Below are positions 25,458 through 34,184 of a DNA stretch of 64,000 nt, one piece after another. Both the position numbers and the translations under genes were made by a program. This DNA is from Candidatus Neomicrothrix sp. UBA2974 (GTDB taxonomy: Bacteria; Actinomycetota; Acidimicrobiia; Acidimicrobiales; MedAcidi-G1). Positions within the stretch are counted from its first letter, which is position 1, and each line of letters starts with the position of its first letter. Location of the stretch: positions 42,526 to 106,525 of the forward strand of contig DEAU01000007.1 of NCBI GenBank assembly GCA_002348705.1, in the 5' to 3' direction. The notes under the pieces are model-generated. The model was not told the origin of the DNA. It made no database searches and worked only from the letters and a program-made list of their open reading frames with translations.

Positions 25458-26618
25458 ATGGAATTTTCCCTTACGGCTGAGCAAGAAATGTTTCGCGACA
25501 CCATCCGCAGTTGGGTGGAACGCGAGTGCCCGAAGTCCAAGGCTTTGGAATATGAGGCACAGGAGTTCGAGTACCCGTTCGAACTCTGGGACAAGATGTC
25601 TGAAGCAGGTTTCCATGCGATCGGCTTGCCAGAAGAACTCGGAGGCCAAGGTGGGGACACCATCACGCAAATGCTTCTGACTAGGGAGATGGCGAGGTCT
25701 CTTGCAGGGTTGACGTGGATTTACGGGATCAACGCCTTTTGCGCCAAATCAATAGACAAGTTCGCTCGAGACGAAGTTCGGGAGAAGTTGATCCCCGATA
25801 TGGCTGCCGGACGCACGAGAGTCGCTATCTCGGTCACTGAGCCGTCAGGTGGAACGGATCTGATGGGCGCCATGCGGACCAAAGCCGAGAAGGTAGACGG
25901 AGGTTGGCGGCTGAATGGTCAAAAGACCTGGTGCACAGCGGCGCATGTGTCGGACTATCTCTTCATGATGGCGCGGACTGAAGAGGTTGAAGACAAGCCA
26001 GCAAAAGGGGTGACCCTCTTTTTGGTCCCGAATCCGTCAGAGGGTCTGGAGGCGCGCCAGATCCCGAAGATTGGGATGAGGTCTGTCGGCTCCTGTGACG
26101 TCTTCTTGGACGATGTTTTCGTGCCAGACGAGTTGGTTGTCGGTGAGCCCGGCATGGGCTTCTATCAGATGCTCAAGACCCTCAACAACGAACGCATCAT
26201 GGTCGCGGCGCTCTGTACTGGGATCATCGACGGGACGATTGAGGAAATCCTCGAGCAGTTGAAGAACCGCACTGCTTTCGGAAAGACCATCGGAAGTTTC
26301 CAAGTCTGGCACCAGTACGTCGCGGACATGGCCATGATGCAGACTCAGGCGGAATTGCTTACCTACTATTCCGCGTGGAAGAGCGACCAAGGCGATGACT
26401 GTGGTCGGGAAGCCAACATGGCAAAAGTGGTGGCTTCCGAGTACGCGGGCAAGTGCGCAGACATAGCTATGCAGGCTCTTGGTGGGCTTGGTTACTCTCA
26501 TGAGACGCAGCCACAGAGGTATTGGCGTGATTCCCGTCTCTATCGGATCGGGCCGATTACCAACGAGATGGCCCGGAACAGCATCGCGGAAACTTTCGGA
26601 CTTCCAAGAAGTTTCTGA
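25458..26618 (+). CDS. Acyl-CoA dehydrogenase
   Basis: A 386-aa FAD-dependent acyl-CoA dehydrogenase: AISVTEPSGGTDLMGAMR, LNGQKTWCTAAHVSD, the helix-G segment TLNNERIMVAAL, and the C-terminal QALGGLGYSHETQPQRYWRD. The usual C-terminal catalytic glutamate (IYEGT) reads RIGPIT (Pro366), while Glu245 in NNERIM is placed like the base of isovaleryl-CoA and long-chain dehydrogenases. It introduces an alpha-beta double bond and gives electrons to EtfAB. GAGGA precedes the ATG. Confidence 0.92.
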   Translation: MEFSLTAEQEMFRDTIRSWVERECPKSKALEYEAQEFEYPFELWDKMSEAGFHAIGLPEELGGQGGDTITQMLLTREMARSLAGLTWIYGINAFCAKSIDKFARDEVREKLIPDMAAGRTRVAISVTEPSGGTDLMGAMRTKAEKVDGGWRLNGQKTWCTAAHVSDYLFMMARTEEVEDKPAKGVTLFLVPNPSEGLEARQIPKIGMRSVGSCDVFLDDVFVPDELVVGEPGMGFYQMLKTLNNERIMVAALCTGIIDGTIEEILEQLKNRTAFGKTIGSFQVWHQYVADMAMMQTQAELLTYYSAWKSDQGDDCGREANMAKVVASEYAGKCADIAMQALGGLGYSHETQPQRYWRDSRLYRIGPITNEMARNSIAETFGLPRSF

Positions 26619-26661
26619 GAATCTGGCCTGACTTCTCGCCACGCCTGTCGGAACCGTCTTG

Positions 26662-27459
26662 ATGCCAGACAGAAGGATTGCTCTCGTAACGGGAGCCGGG
26701 CGCGGCATCGGTGCCGCCATCGCCAGACGACTAGCTGAAGACGGCATGGTGGCGGTGGTCAACGATGTGGATGAGGACAAGGCCCACGAAGTAGCTGGGT
26801 TGCTTCTCGAAGAAGGTTTCGTGGCCTTTCCTGTAGCCGGATCGGTAGGAGAATCGGAGAGCGCTGATCTCATCATCGAAGAGGTGGGCCGGGAGTTTGG
26901 CCGACTGGACGTTCTAGTCAACAATGCCGGCGTTACAAGGCCGGCCATGGCTCACCGAATGACCGACGAAACGTGGAGTTACGTCATCGATGTCGCTTTG
27001 ACCGGCACGTTCTATATGTGTCGCGCCGCTTTCAAACTTCTTCGGGATGGCGGAGTGAGTAGCCAGGGTCCTAACCGGAAGGTCGTCAACCTGTCTTCCA
27101 TCAACGGGATCTATGGAACCGCGGCCAATGCGAACTATTCGGCGGCCAAAGCTGGAATCAACGGACTGACTCGGACTCTTTCACGCGAGTGGGCGTCATA
27201 CGGGATAAATGTCAATGCGATTGCCCCTGGCTATATCTCTGGGACGCGCATGACTTCGGCCCTTGAGGATGGAAGTGATTTTGGGCTACCGGTTGAGGTC
27301 ATTCGAGCGGTCGAAGAGGCGATACCCATTGGGCGAGCCGGCGTTCCCGAAGACGTCGCTGGCGTGTGCTCGTGGCTCGCTTCATCTGATAGTGACTACG
27401 TGTGTGGTCAGATTGTTGAAGTGCACGGAGGAATGGAAATCATCAAGGTGAACGAATAA
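26662..27459 (+). CDS. SDR-family oxidoreductase
   Basis: A 265-aa classical SDR with VTGAGRGIGAAIA, NNAG in VLVNNAGVTRP, serine in NLSSINGIYG and the dyad Y-S-A-A-K (NYSAAKAGINGL). It is probably a 3-hydroxyacyl-CoA or ring-alcohol dehydrogenase; IpdF/Hsd4-type SDRs have this role in sterol C/D-ring degradation. I use the ATG at 26662 rather than the TTG three bases earlier. Its TAA overlaps the ATG of the next gene (TAATG), so the CoA-transferase pair is translationally coupled to it. Confidence 0.9.
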   Translation: MPDRRIALVTGAGRGIGAAIARRLAEDGMVAVVNDVDEDKAHEVAGLLLEEGFVAFPVAGSVGESESADLIIEEVGREFGRLDVLVNNAGVTRPAMAHRMTDETWSYVIDVALTGTFYMCRAAFKLLRDGGVSSQGPNRKVVNLSSINGIYGTAANANYSAAKAGINGLTRTLSREWASYGINVNAIAPGYISGTRMTSALEDGSDFGLPVEVIRAVEEAIPIGRAGVPEDVAGVCSWLASSDSDYVCGQIVEVHGGMEIIKVNE

Positions 27460-28352
27460 TGCCGGAAGACAAGTTGACCTCTTTGGCTGACGCCGTCGCA
27501 AATATTGAAGACGGAGCGACGGTTGCCATACAGAACATGGCCACACAGTCGGCTCCCATGGCCTCTGTCCGAGAGCTCATTCGGCAGGGCCGCACTGGCT
27601 TGGAGATAGTTGCCCTGGTCGGTGGGATTCCAATCGACCTGATGGCTGCGGCTGGCTCCATGGAGAGGTTTACCGGCGCAGCTGTCTCGATGGAGCAGTT
27701 TGGTCTGTGCCAGGCCTACCGAGGTGCGGTGGAGTCTGGTCGTATTACCGTCAACGAGCTTTCTGAAACGGCGCTTAACGCAAGGTTGGGAGCAGGAGCG
27801 CGCAACCTTCCGTTTCTACCCACCAAAGGACTAATCGGAACGGATCTGATTGAGATCAACCCCGACTTGATAATGATCTCCGACCCCTTCGGCGGGTCAG
27901 ATGTGGTTGCCTGCAGGTCGCTCATCCCAGACGTGGCTCTCATCCACTGCCATCGTGCAGACCGTTTCGGGAATCTTCAGATGGAGCCCACGGCGTTATG
28001 GCCAGATATTGGCATCATGCCCAAAGCCGCTCGCAAAGTCATAGCGACTGTCGAAGAGATTGTTGACACTGAGGTGCTGCGAAATAGCCCAGAAAGAACT
28101 TATTTCCCGGGCTTCATGGTGGATGCAGTTGTCGAGGTTCCATATGGTGCACATCCCACCTCCTTTAATCCGTTTTACGGCTACGACACCGCCTTCCATC
28201 GCGATTGGATCGCTGTTGCGCGTGATCCTGAAGGCGTTGAATCTTGGATGCAGCGGTATGTGTATGAACCCGACACTCAGGAGGAATATCTCGAGCGAGC
28301 GGGTGGGACGGAGCGACTTGAGGAACTGAAGCGCTGGGAGATCACAGAGTGA
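27459..28352 (+). CDS. CoA-transferase alpha-subunit family protein (IpdA-like), copy 1
   Basis: A 297-aa class I CoA-transferase alpha-type subunit. Segments such as EDGATVAIQNMATQSAPMAS, ITVNELSETALNARLGAGA, LPFLPTKGLIGTD and ALIHCHRADRFGN align with mycobacterial IpdA. IpdAB is a hydrolase that opens the last steroid ring (COCHEA-CoA), using an acidic residue of this region; NELSE here fits. It is directly followed by its beta partner with a four-base overlap. The second, divergent pair is at 51269-52950. Confidence 0.85.
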   Translation: MPEDKLTSLADAVANIEDGATVAIQNMATQSAPMASVRELIRQGRTGLEIVALVGGIPIDLMAAAGSMERFTGAAVSMEQFGLCQAYRGAVESGRITVNELSETALNARLGAGARNLPFLPTKGLIGTDLIEINPDLIMISDPFGGSDVVACRSLIPDVALIHCHRADRFGNLQMEPTALWPDIGIMPKAARKVIATVEEIVDTEVLRNSPERTYFPGFMVDAVVEVPYGAHPTSFNPFYGYDTAFHRDWIAVARDPEGVESWMQRYVYEPDTQEEYLERAGGTERLEELKRWEITE

Positions 28353-29158
28353 AGGACAATCTTTCGGTCGACTGGACGGTTGACGAGCTCATGATCACCA
28401 CATTGGCCGCAACTCTGGAGAATGACGATCAGGCTTGCAACGGGATGGCTTCTTTCATCCCGGTGATTGCTTTCCAGCTAGCTCGCCTGACACACGCGCC
28501 GGACCTCGTGTGGCTCGCTAGCGCGATTGGCCTTGATGCACGACCCGAGCGAGTTCCGGCGTCAACTCTTGAAGCACCCCTTTGGCGAGACTCGGTTATG
28601 TATGTCGAGCAGTTCTCGACTTTCTGGGACATTGTTCTCAACGGAAGTTGGCTGCAAAAGTTCTGTGTGGGGGCTGCACAGGTTGATCGATATGGAAATG
28701 GCAACAACTCGGTGATTGGTGACGACTACCACCGGCCGAAAGTTCGTCTTCCCGGTACTGCGGGCCTTGGCGACATGGGTTCGATTGGTAAGCGCCTCTT
28801 CTTCTGGAATCCGAATCACAATCCTCGGTCGTTTGTTGAGAAAGTTGATTTCGTGTCTTGTGCTGGGTGGCTCGGAGGTGGCGACGAGCGCGAACGACTA
28901 GGGCTGTCTGGTGGACCAGAGCTGGTTATTACCAACCTCTGCGTGATGGACTTTCATCCGAAGACGAAGCACATGCGACTCAAGTCGGTTCATCCAGGAG
29001 TGACCGTGGGAGAAGTCCAAGAAGCAACTGGTTTCGAACTGCTGGTTGAGGACTCTTCACTGCCTGAAACCGCTATTCCGACCGCGGAGCAGGTCCGCCT
29101 CATTCGAGAGGTAATTGACCCCGATGGTATGAGGTTGCGAGAGTTCGGCGGGCGGTAG
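28349..29158 (+). CDS. CoA-transferase beta-subunit family protein (IpdB-like), copy 1
   Basis: A 269-aa class I CoA-transferase beta-type subunit: DWTVDELMITTLAATLENDD, FCVGAAQVDRYGNGNNSVIG, KVRLPGTAGLGDMGSI, and RERLGLSGGPELVITNLCVMDF. It fits IpdB in length and in its C-terminal HPGVTVGEVQEATGFEL. The GTG start overlaps the stop of the alpha subunit. With it, the subunit would hydrolyse or transfer a cyclic CoA ester. The 92 bases after it lead to another SDR gene. Confidence 0.85.
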   Translation: MKDNLSVDWTVDELMITTLAATLENDDQACNGMASFIPVIAFQLARLTHAPDLVWLASAIGLDARPERVPASTLEAPLWRDSVMYVEQFSTFWDIVLNGSWLQKFCVGAAQVDRYGNGNNSVIGDDYHRPKVRLPGTAGLGDMGSIGKRLFFWNPNHNPRSFVEKVDFVSCAGWLGGGDERERLGLSGGPELVITNLCVMDFHPKTKHMRLKSVHPGVTVGEVQEATGFELLVEDSSLPETAIPTAEQVRLIREVIDPDGMRLREFGGR

Positions 29159-29250
29159 GTGCCGCTTTGTGGTTTCTTTCAGATGAAGCCAACGGCGTTC
29201 TCGTCTTACTTTCTCTCGACCGTTCTCAGGTAAAGGTAAGGAACCGGTAG

Positions 29251-30015
29251 ATGCGTTCACTAGAGGACATGTCGGTGCTGATCACGGGAGGCGGTTCTGG
29301 AATCGGCCTCGGTGCGGCAGAGCACTTTGGTCGTCGTGGAGCATTCGTGACAATCGCCGGGCGAAGGGAAGAGCCTCTTCTCGCTGCCGCTGAGCAGATC
29401 GGGACTCGATGTAATGCCGTTGTTGGAGACGTTACGGTTGCCGATGATCGGCGGCGGATGGTTGAAGACGCAGTAGAGCACGGTGGTGGGCTAGATGCTC
29501 TGCTGAGCCTTGCTGGCAACATGTATGTAGGGACGATCGGCGCCTTGGAAGAAGATCGCCTACTCGACCTATTTCATTCCAACGTTGTCGCCGGGATGAT
29601 GTTGGCTCAATGCGCCAAAGATCACCTTGTGGAAAGAAAGGGGAGCATTGTGTTCGCTGCCTCTGTGCATACACGGAGGGCATTCCCAGGCGCATCGGGC
29701 TATGCCGCGACAAAGGGTGCAATCGAGGCACTAACCGGTGTGTTGGCCGCCGAATTTGGCCGGAAAGGGGTTCGGGTGAACTCTGTGCGCCCGGGAGGAG
29801 TGCATACGGAGATATTGGTTCGTGGTGGGATGGCCAAGGACGATGAGGAATCCCGTGAGCGAGTGGAAGCACTCGCATCTGCCCATGTACTGGGCCGCAT
29901 TGGGACTACAGGAGAGATTGCCGAGGCGCTCGAATACCTAGTGTGCGCGGAGTGGACTACCGGAGAAGTTCTTACGGTTGATGGTGGATTGAGTCTCGGA
30001 GTGACCAAAGGTTAG
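29251..30015 (+). CDS. SDR-family oxidoreductase
   Basis: A 254-aa classical SDR with ITGGGSGIGLGAAEHF, serine in FAASVHTRR and Y-A-A-T-K (SGYAATKGAIEAL). The usual NNAG reads SLAG in ALLSLAGNMY. The C-terminus TTGEVLTVDGGLSLG is standard. It is likely an alcohol or hydroxyacyl dehydrogenase of the pathway. The next gene starts two bases after its stop. Confidence 0.88.
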   Translation: MRSLEDMSVLITGGGSGIGLGAAEHFGRRGAFVTIAGRREEPLLAAAEQIGTRCNAVVGDVTVADDRRRMVEDAVEHGGGLDALLSLAGNMYVGTIGALEEDRLLDLFHSNVVAGMMLAQCAKDHLVERKGSIVFAASVHTRRAFPGASGYAATKGAIEALTGVLAAEFGRKGVRVNSVRPGGVHTEILVRGGMAKDDEESRERVEALASAHVLGRIGTTGEIAEALEYLVCAEWTTGEVLTVDGGLSLGVTKG

Positions 30016-30017
30016 GT

Positions 30018-30410
30018 ATGTCGGCTCCTATGGATGATGCGAACCGTGAGTTGGTTGATCGTTACTTTTCGGCGCTCAACGATGAGGATTATGTGGTTCT
30101 TGAGGAGGTGTTTCACCCGTCGGCGGTTCTACGTCCACCGGGTACGCGCATTCGCGATGGCCGTGACGAGATATTGCGCTTTTTCCGCAAGGTCTTCGAG
30201 AAGTTCCCCCAACACGCAGATGACCCCAGTCGTGTCCTGACGGATGGGAACTGTCTGGTGGTGGAGATCGATTTCTCCGGAGTGACTAGTAGCCAGAAGC
30301 CAGTGAGTTTTCGAGCGGTCGATATCTTCGACATTGAGGATTCGCAGATCATCAACCTGTCGCAGTGGTTTGACACTTCAGATGTAGCTCGACAGGTCGG
30401 CGGCAGCTAA
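30018..30410 (+). CDS. SnoaL/NTF2-like protein
   Basis: A 130-aa SnoaL-like protein: NRELVDRYFSALNDEDYVVLEEVF, then RPPGTRIRDGRDEILRFF, and C-terminal VDIFDIEDSQIINLSQWFD. Such cone proteins act as isomerases or hydratases, including delta-5 ketosteroid-isomerase relatives. Its place between an SDR and the KstD-like gene fits an isomerase role, but no catalytic residues can be assigned with certainty. Confidence 0.78.
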   Translation: MSAPMDDANRELVDRYFSALNDEDYVVLEEVFHPSAVLRPPGTRIRDGRDEILRFFRKVFEKFPQHADDPSRVLTDGNCLVVEIDFSGVTSSQKPVSFRAVDIFDIEDSQIINLSQWFDTSDVARQVGGS

Positions 30411-30429
30411 CCCTCACGGTTCAAGAATT

Positions 30430-31956
30430 GTGGCTACTGGCAGCGTCATAGTCCTGGGATCTGGAGTTGCCGGACTTACTGCCGCGTTGGCGGCGTCAGA
30501 AGCTGGGGCTTCTGTTCAGCTCATTGAACAGGCCGATGTTTTGGGAGGAACCACCGCTCTTTCCGGCGGCGTCGCCTGGATGCCGAACAACCACCTGATG
30601 GAAGGACACGGTGTACAAGACAGCAACGACCGCGCGTTTCGTTACCTTCAGGAGGTAGTCACCGGCGAGGCCGACTTCCGGCTACTCGAAGTATTTGTTA
30701 GGGAGGCCCGTGAGACTGCTCGTTGGGTTGAAGAACAAACACCGTTGCGCTGGGAATCTCTTCCCTACCCGGACTACTTCCCTGAGAGCGAAGGCGGGTT
30801 GCTTGGACACAGGTCGCTCGAGCCAACTGGCTGGGCAGCGCCAATGGGCGTAGCCCAGCTGGTTAGGGATGCCCCGAACGTTGGTCTGCCGGTGTCCTAC
30901 CGTGAGTTGCTGACCGGAATACCTTCTAGAGAGGAATTGGATCAACGCCAACGACAAGGCGTTTTGACGATGGGTCGAGCTCTTATAGCGGGCCTCCTTT
31001 CGGCCGCTATCGATAGAGGGGTTCACATAGAGACCGGCAGACGGGTGCGGTCTATCGATGAGGTCTCCCCCGATTCGTCCGTTGTCCTGGCCACGGGCGG
31101 ATTTGAGCGAGATGTCGGGCTCTGCCGTGAGCACCTTGGTGCTGAAGTTCCGGGGACCACCGGGGTTCCGGGTCTGGTAGGCGATGGTCTCTCTATTGCG
31201 ATTCAGGCCAATGCAGATATGCGGAATATGAATGAAGCTTGGTGGTGTCCTGCTACAGCCTTTCCCGACGAGTCGGTTGATGGGCAACAAATGTTCCGGC
31301 TTCTACTAACTGAGCGTTCTCGCCCTGGTTCGCTCATGGTCGATGGAACCGGCAAGCGCTTTATCAACGAGTCCCTCAACTACAACGACGCTGGCCGGGT
31401 ACTTATGGACATGCCGAGACTTCGGTCAGACGGTGTCGTGGCATGGTTGATCTTTGATTCCAATTATCGAAGGCGTTATCACGTCGGAACAATTCGCAAG
31501 AGTGCTCCTGACCCTGGATGGCTTGTTTCAGCGTCTTCCCTGCAAGAGTTAGCAGTCGAGTTGAGTCTCCCTGCAGATCAACTGGTTGAAACTATCGGTG
31601 ACTTCAACTGCATCGCTTCTGAAGGTGCCGATCCGGCCTTCCGACGGGGCTCTTCTGCGTATGATCGTTTTGTTGGCGACCCAGAGAGCCCTCACCCAAG
31701 CCTCGGAGAACTGCTGGTCGCTCCGTTCTATGCCATCCCGGTGATCCCCGGTTGTCTAGGAACAAAGGGTGGTCCCTTGACTAATCAAAATGGCCAGGTG
31801 CTATCAAATGGTCAGCCGGTCCCGGGCCTCTTCGCGGTTGGTAATGCGGCGGCTAACCCCATGGGTGCTGCCTATCCGGGCGCTGGCGGGACGATCGGTC
31901 CTCACATAGTCTTCGGTCGTCGCGCCGGCCGCTCTGCGGCCGAGTCCAGTAGTTGA
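30430..31956 (+). CDS. KstD-like FAD-binding dehydrogenase
   Basis: A 508-aa flavoprotein of the fumarate reductase/3-ketosteroid dehydrogenase family. N-terminal motifs are VLGSGVAGLTAALAASEAG and GGTTALSGGVAWMPNN. The C-terminal GLFAVGNAAANPMGAAYPG followed by GAGGTIGPHIVFG keeps the tyrosine and PG-G-G-T-x-GP pattern seen in delta-1 KstD. Members introduce a C=C bond next to a ketone in polycyclic substrates. The start is a GTG. This is the best hint that the substrate is a polycyclic ketone, but family members also act on other cyclic enones. Confidence 0.83.
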   Translation: MATGSVIVLGSGVAGLTAALAASEAGASVQLIEQADVLGGTTALSGGVAWMPNNHLMEGHGVQDSNDRAFRYLQEVVTGEADFRLLEVFVREARETARWVEEQTPLRWESLPYPDYFPESEGGLLGHRSLEPTGWAAPMGVAQLVRDAPNVGLPVSYRELLTGIPSREELDQRQRQGVLTMGRALIAGLLSAAIDRGVHIETGRRVRSIDEVSPDSSVVLATGGFERDVGLCREHLGAEVPGTTGVPGLVGDGLSIAIQANADMRNMNEAWWCPATAFPDESVDGQQMFRLLLTERSRPGSLMVDGTGKRFINESLNYNDAGRVLMDMPRLRSDGVVAWLIFDSNYRRRYHVGTIRKSAPDPGWLVSASSLQELAVELSLPADQLVETIGDFNCIASEGADPAFRRGSSAYDRFVGDPESPHPSLGELLVAPFYAIPVIPGCLGTKGGPLTNQNGQVLSNGQPVPGLFAVGNAAANPMGAAYPGAGGTIGPHIVFGRRAGRSAAESSS

Positions 31957-32005
31957 CGCGAGATTGAACGGCGTTTTGCGCTCGGCACGAATGGAGAGTC
32001 TCTGA

Positions 32006-33649
32006 ATGATTTGGTGCGAGGTCACAACACTTGGCGACCTCTTGGTCCGGGGTGCCGAAAAGTACGGCGATAGTGAGGCTGTCGTAGTACAAGATGAGCG
32101 ACGGTCGTTTGAGGGTCTCTTGGCCTCTGCAATGCAGGCCGCACGTTCGCTCCTCGGCCTTGGTGTTACTAGAGGTGATGCGGTTGGAATACTCATGCCC
32201 AACTGCATCGAGTTCTTGGAGGTGATGTTCGGAGCAGCGTTGATAGGAGCGCGAGTAGTTCCGATCAACGCACGGTTCAAGGACCGTGAACTCGCCTATC
32301 TGGTTGAGAATGCTGACCTCAGGCTGCTGTTTACAAGTGACATCATCGATCAACATACCGATTATGTAGAGATCCTCGGAAACTGTTTGCCGGGCCTAGC
32401 AGATGCGTCGGATCCAATCTCGTTGGATCTGCAGGTCGCACCGAAGTTGAAGAGCGTGGTGATGCTCGGAGAATCCTCCCCTAGCGGGATGGTTGACCGC
32501 GCGATGTTCCGGCAGTTGGGTGCAGACAGGAGCGAAAGCGACGTTCATCAGATTCGAAGTCGGATTGCGATTCGCGATGTCGCCATGATGATGTACACCT
32601 CGGGTACGACAGCTGACCCCAAAGGGTGCCCGACCACACACGAGGCTTTGGTTCGGACAGCTGTAACCGGTTCCAGAAGTTGCTTTGAACTCACTACGGA
32701 AGACCGAATGTGGGATCCGCTCCCTCTCTTTCATATGAGTGCGATTCTTCCGCTTCTGGGTTGTCTGGATGCCGGAGCGGCCTACATCACGTTGACTCAT
32801 GTAGAACCCGGAGCCTGCATTCGACAGTTGCGTGACGAATCATGCACCTTTTCGTTCCCGGCTTTTCCGACGGTCACTAATGCAATGCTTGACCACCCTG
32901 ACTGGGATGCAAGCAAAGTCCCTCTGATACGGGCCTGGCTCAATGTTTCTTCGCCCGATGGGCTGCGCGAACTCCACAAGAGCCTTCCAAATTCTCGCCA
33001 CCTCAACGCATACGGATGCACAGAAATAGGAGGCGTGGCTTGTTTCACCCGTCCGGAGGACCCTCCAGAGACTTGGGCCACGACTTCTGGTCGACCTTTT
33101 GATGGGATTGAGATCGAGATTCGTGACCTTGAAACCGGCTTGCCGGTCGGGTCCGGTGAGCGAGGATCGATCTGGTCCCGCGGGTACAACCTTTTTGAGG
33201 GTTACTACAAGGACGAGGAGAAGAACGCCGAATCTTTCGACAGCGAAGGGTGGTTCTGCACCGGTGATATTGGCGCGAAGGACCCTGAGGGTCGGATTTC
33301 CTACTTGGGCAGAGTCAAGGACATGCTCAAGGTCGGTGGTGAGAATGTTGCATCTGTTGAAATCGAATCGCTACTGCAAACCCATCCCGCAGTGAGTATT
33401 GCCCAGGTGATCGCCGTACCGGATGCGAAGTACGTCGAAGTTCCCGCTGCGTATGTCGAGCTTCGACCGGATTTTGACGCTACTGAGGAAGAACTGATCG
33501 ATTACTGCGATGGGAAGATCGCCAGGTTCAAGGTTCCGCGATACGTGCGCTTCATATCGGCGAGCGAATGGCCGATGTCCGCTACGAAGATCCAGAAGTT
33601 TCGACTCCAAGACCGCTTTCAGGAGGAGCAGGGAGCGAGTTCTACCTGA
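32006..33649 (+). CDS. Acyl-CoA synthetase (AMP-binding ligase)
   Basis: A 547-aa adenylate-forming ligase: MMYTSGTTADPKGCPTTHE, YGCTEIGGVACF, GWFCTGDIGAKDPEG, RVKDMLKVGGENVA and the lysine in MSATKIQKFRL near the C-terminus. Overall layout resembles FadD3-like synthetases that activate ring-derived acids such as HIP. GGAGAG lies six bases before the ATG. It is the last plus-strand gene of the operon beginning at 24026 and is convergent with the CMD selenoprotein gene. Confidence 0.88.
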   Translation: MIWCEVTTLGDLLVRGAEKYGDSEAVVVQDERRSFEGLLASAMQAARSLLGLGVTRGDAVGILMPNCIEFLEVMFGAALIGARVVPINARFKDRELAYLVENADLRLLFTSDIIDQHTDYVEILGNCLPGLADASDPISLDLQVAPKLKSVVMLGESSPSGMVDRAMFRQLGADRSESDVHQIRSRIAIRDVAMMMYTSGTTADPKGCPTTHEALVRTAVTGSRSCFELTTEDRMWDPLPLFHMSAILPLLGCLDAGAAYITLTHVEPGACIRQLRDESCTFSFPAFPTVTNAMLDHPDWDASKVPLIRAWLNVSSPDGLRELHKSLPNSRHLNAYGCTEIGGVACFTRPEDPPETWATTSGRPFDGIEIEIRDLETGLPVGSGERGSIWSRGYNLFEGYYKDEEKNAESFDSEGWFCTGDIGAKDPEGRISYLGRVKDMLKVGGENVASVEIESLLQTHPAVSIAQVIAVPDAKYVEVPAAYVELRPDFDATEEELIDYCDGKIARFKVPRYVRFISASEWPMSATKIQKFRLQDRFQEEQGASST

Positions 33650-33657
33650 CGTTTCTC

Positions 33658-33678
33658 CTGACCGGTTCTGCCCGTCAG
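33658..33678. terminator. Weak hairpin between convergent genes
   Basis: CTGAC at 33658-33662 and GTCAG at 33674-33678 can pair around 11 bases; the hairpin abuts the stop of the CMD selenoprotein gene. No T-run. Low support. Confidence 0.25.
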
Positions 33679-34164
33679 TCAGCTCATGGTCACGGGGCAC
33701 TCATTTGCTATCTCTAACACCGTGTAGACCCGGCCAACACCTAGACAGAAGGCGATAGTTGTAGCTAGCTCAACAATTTCCACGTCGGTGAAATGTTCTC
33801 GCAGTTTAGAGAAAAAGGCTTCGTCCAGATTCCGGTGATCTACAGCGAAGCGTTCTGCAAACTCGATTGCTAGGCGCTCAGGCTCTGTGAAGTCCTCATA
33901 TTGCTCTGGCTTGTCAACATGCGCGTACATGTCTTCGGTGAGTCCCTGCTGCATCGCCGATGCAGCGCGAGTGTCCAGTCATATAGGGCATTCGTTGATT
34001 TGAGCAATCCTCATGCGCGCCACTTCGCGAACACGAGCGGGGAGAGACGACTCTTCATATGTCGCCTTGCGCATAGCGTTAATTCCGTGGCCGAAGTGAG
34101 GAACCATTTCCCAGAGTCTGAGTCGCTCTAGGCCCTCGCCTGCTGGGACATCTATGTGAGCCAT
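33679..34164 (-). CDS. CMD/AhpD-like selenoprotein with a C-x-x-U redox motif (UGA at 33979-33981 read as Sec)
   Basis: Read through an in-frame UGA, this is a 161-aa carboxymuconolactone decarboxylase-family (AhpD-like) protein. The active-site region is VREVARMRIAQINECPI, then Sec62, then LDTRAASAMQQGL. Ordinary relatives have E-C-P-x-C-x-D here, so the UGA sits exactly where the second cysteine of CxxC belongs. The proton-relay part continues as TEPERLAIEFAERFAVDH and TIAFCLGVGRV. A perfect 7-bp hairpin begins 13 bases after the UGA (SECIS feature). The ATG at 34164 gives a normal N-terminus, MAHIDVPAGEGLERL. Peroxide or thiol reduction is the expected chemistry. It is last in an operon with a ligase, EthD-like and VOC genes. 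A Cys-to-stop mutation is the alternative. Confidence 0.87.
33949..33981 (-). promoter_or_regulatory. UGA Sec codon with downstream SECIS-like hairpin (CMD selenoprotein)
   Basis: On the mRNA, UGA (33981-33979) is followed by 13 bases and then CUGCAUC, loop GGC, GAUGCAG (33965-33949): a perfect 7-bp stem with G as the first loop base. Bacterial SECIS models ask for a small apical hairpin with G among the first two loop bases about 16-37 bases after UGA; here that G is the 21st base. Confidence 0.82.
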
Positions 34165-34184
34165 ATTTCCGTTCCGGTCGTGAG

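Noticed and set aside
26037..26948. A 303-codon open frame on the minus strand
   Set aside because: It is antisense to the well-supported acyl-CoA dehydrogenase and SDR genes, shows no family motifs and has a low-complexity Ser/Thr/Pro-rich composition typical of shadows in high-GC DNA.
33679..33954. A separate 91-codon gene starting at the ATG after the UGA
   Set aside because: It is the C-terminal part of the CMD protein; the frame is continuous with the upstream half and the UGA is at a conserved cysteine position, with a SECIS-like hairpin.
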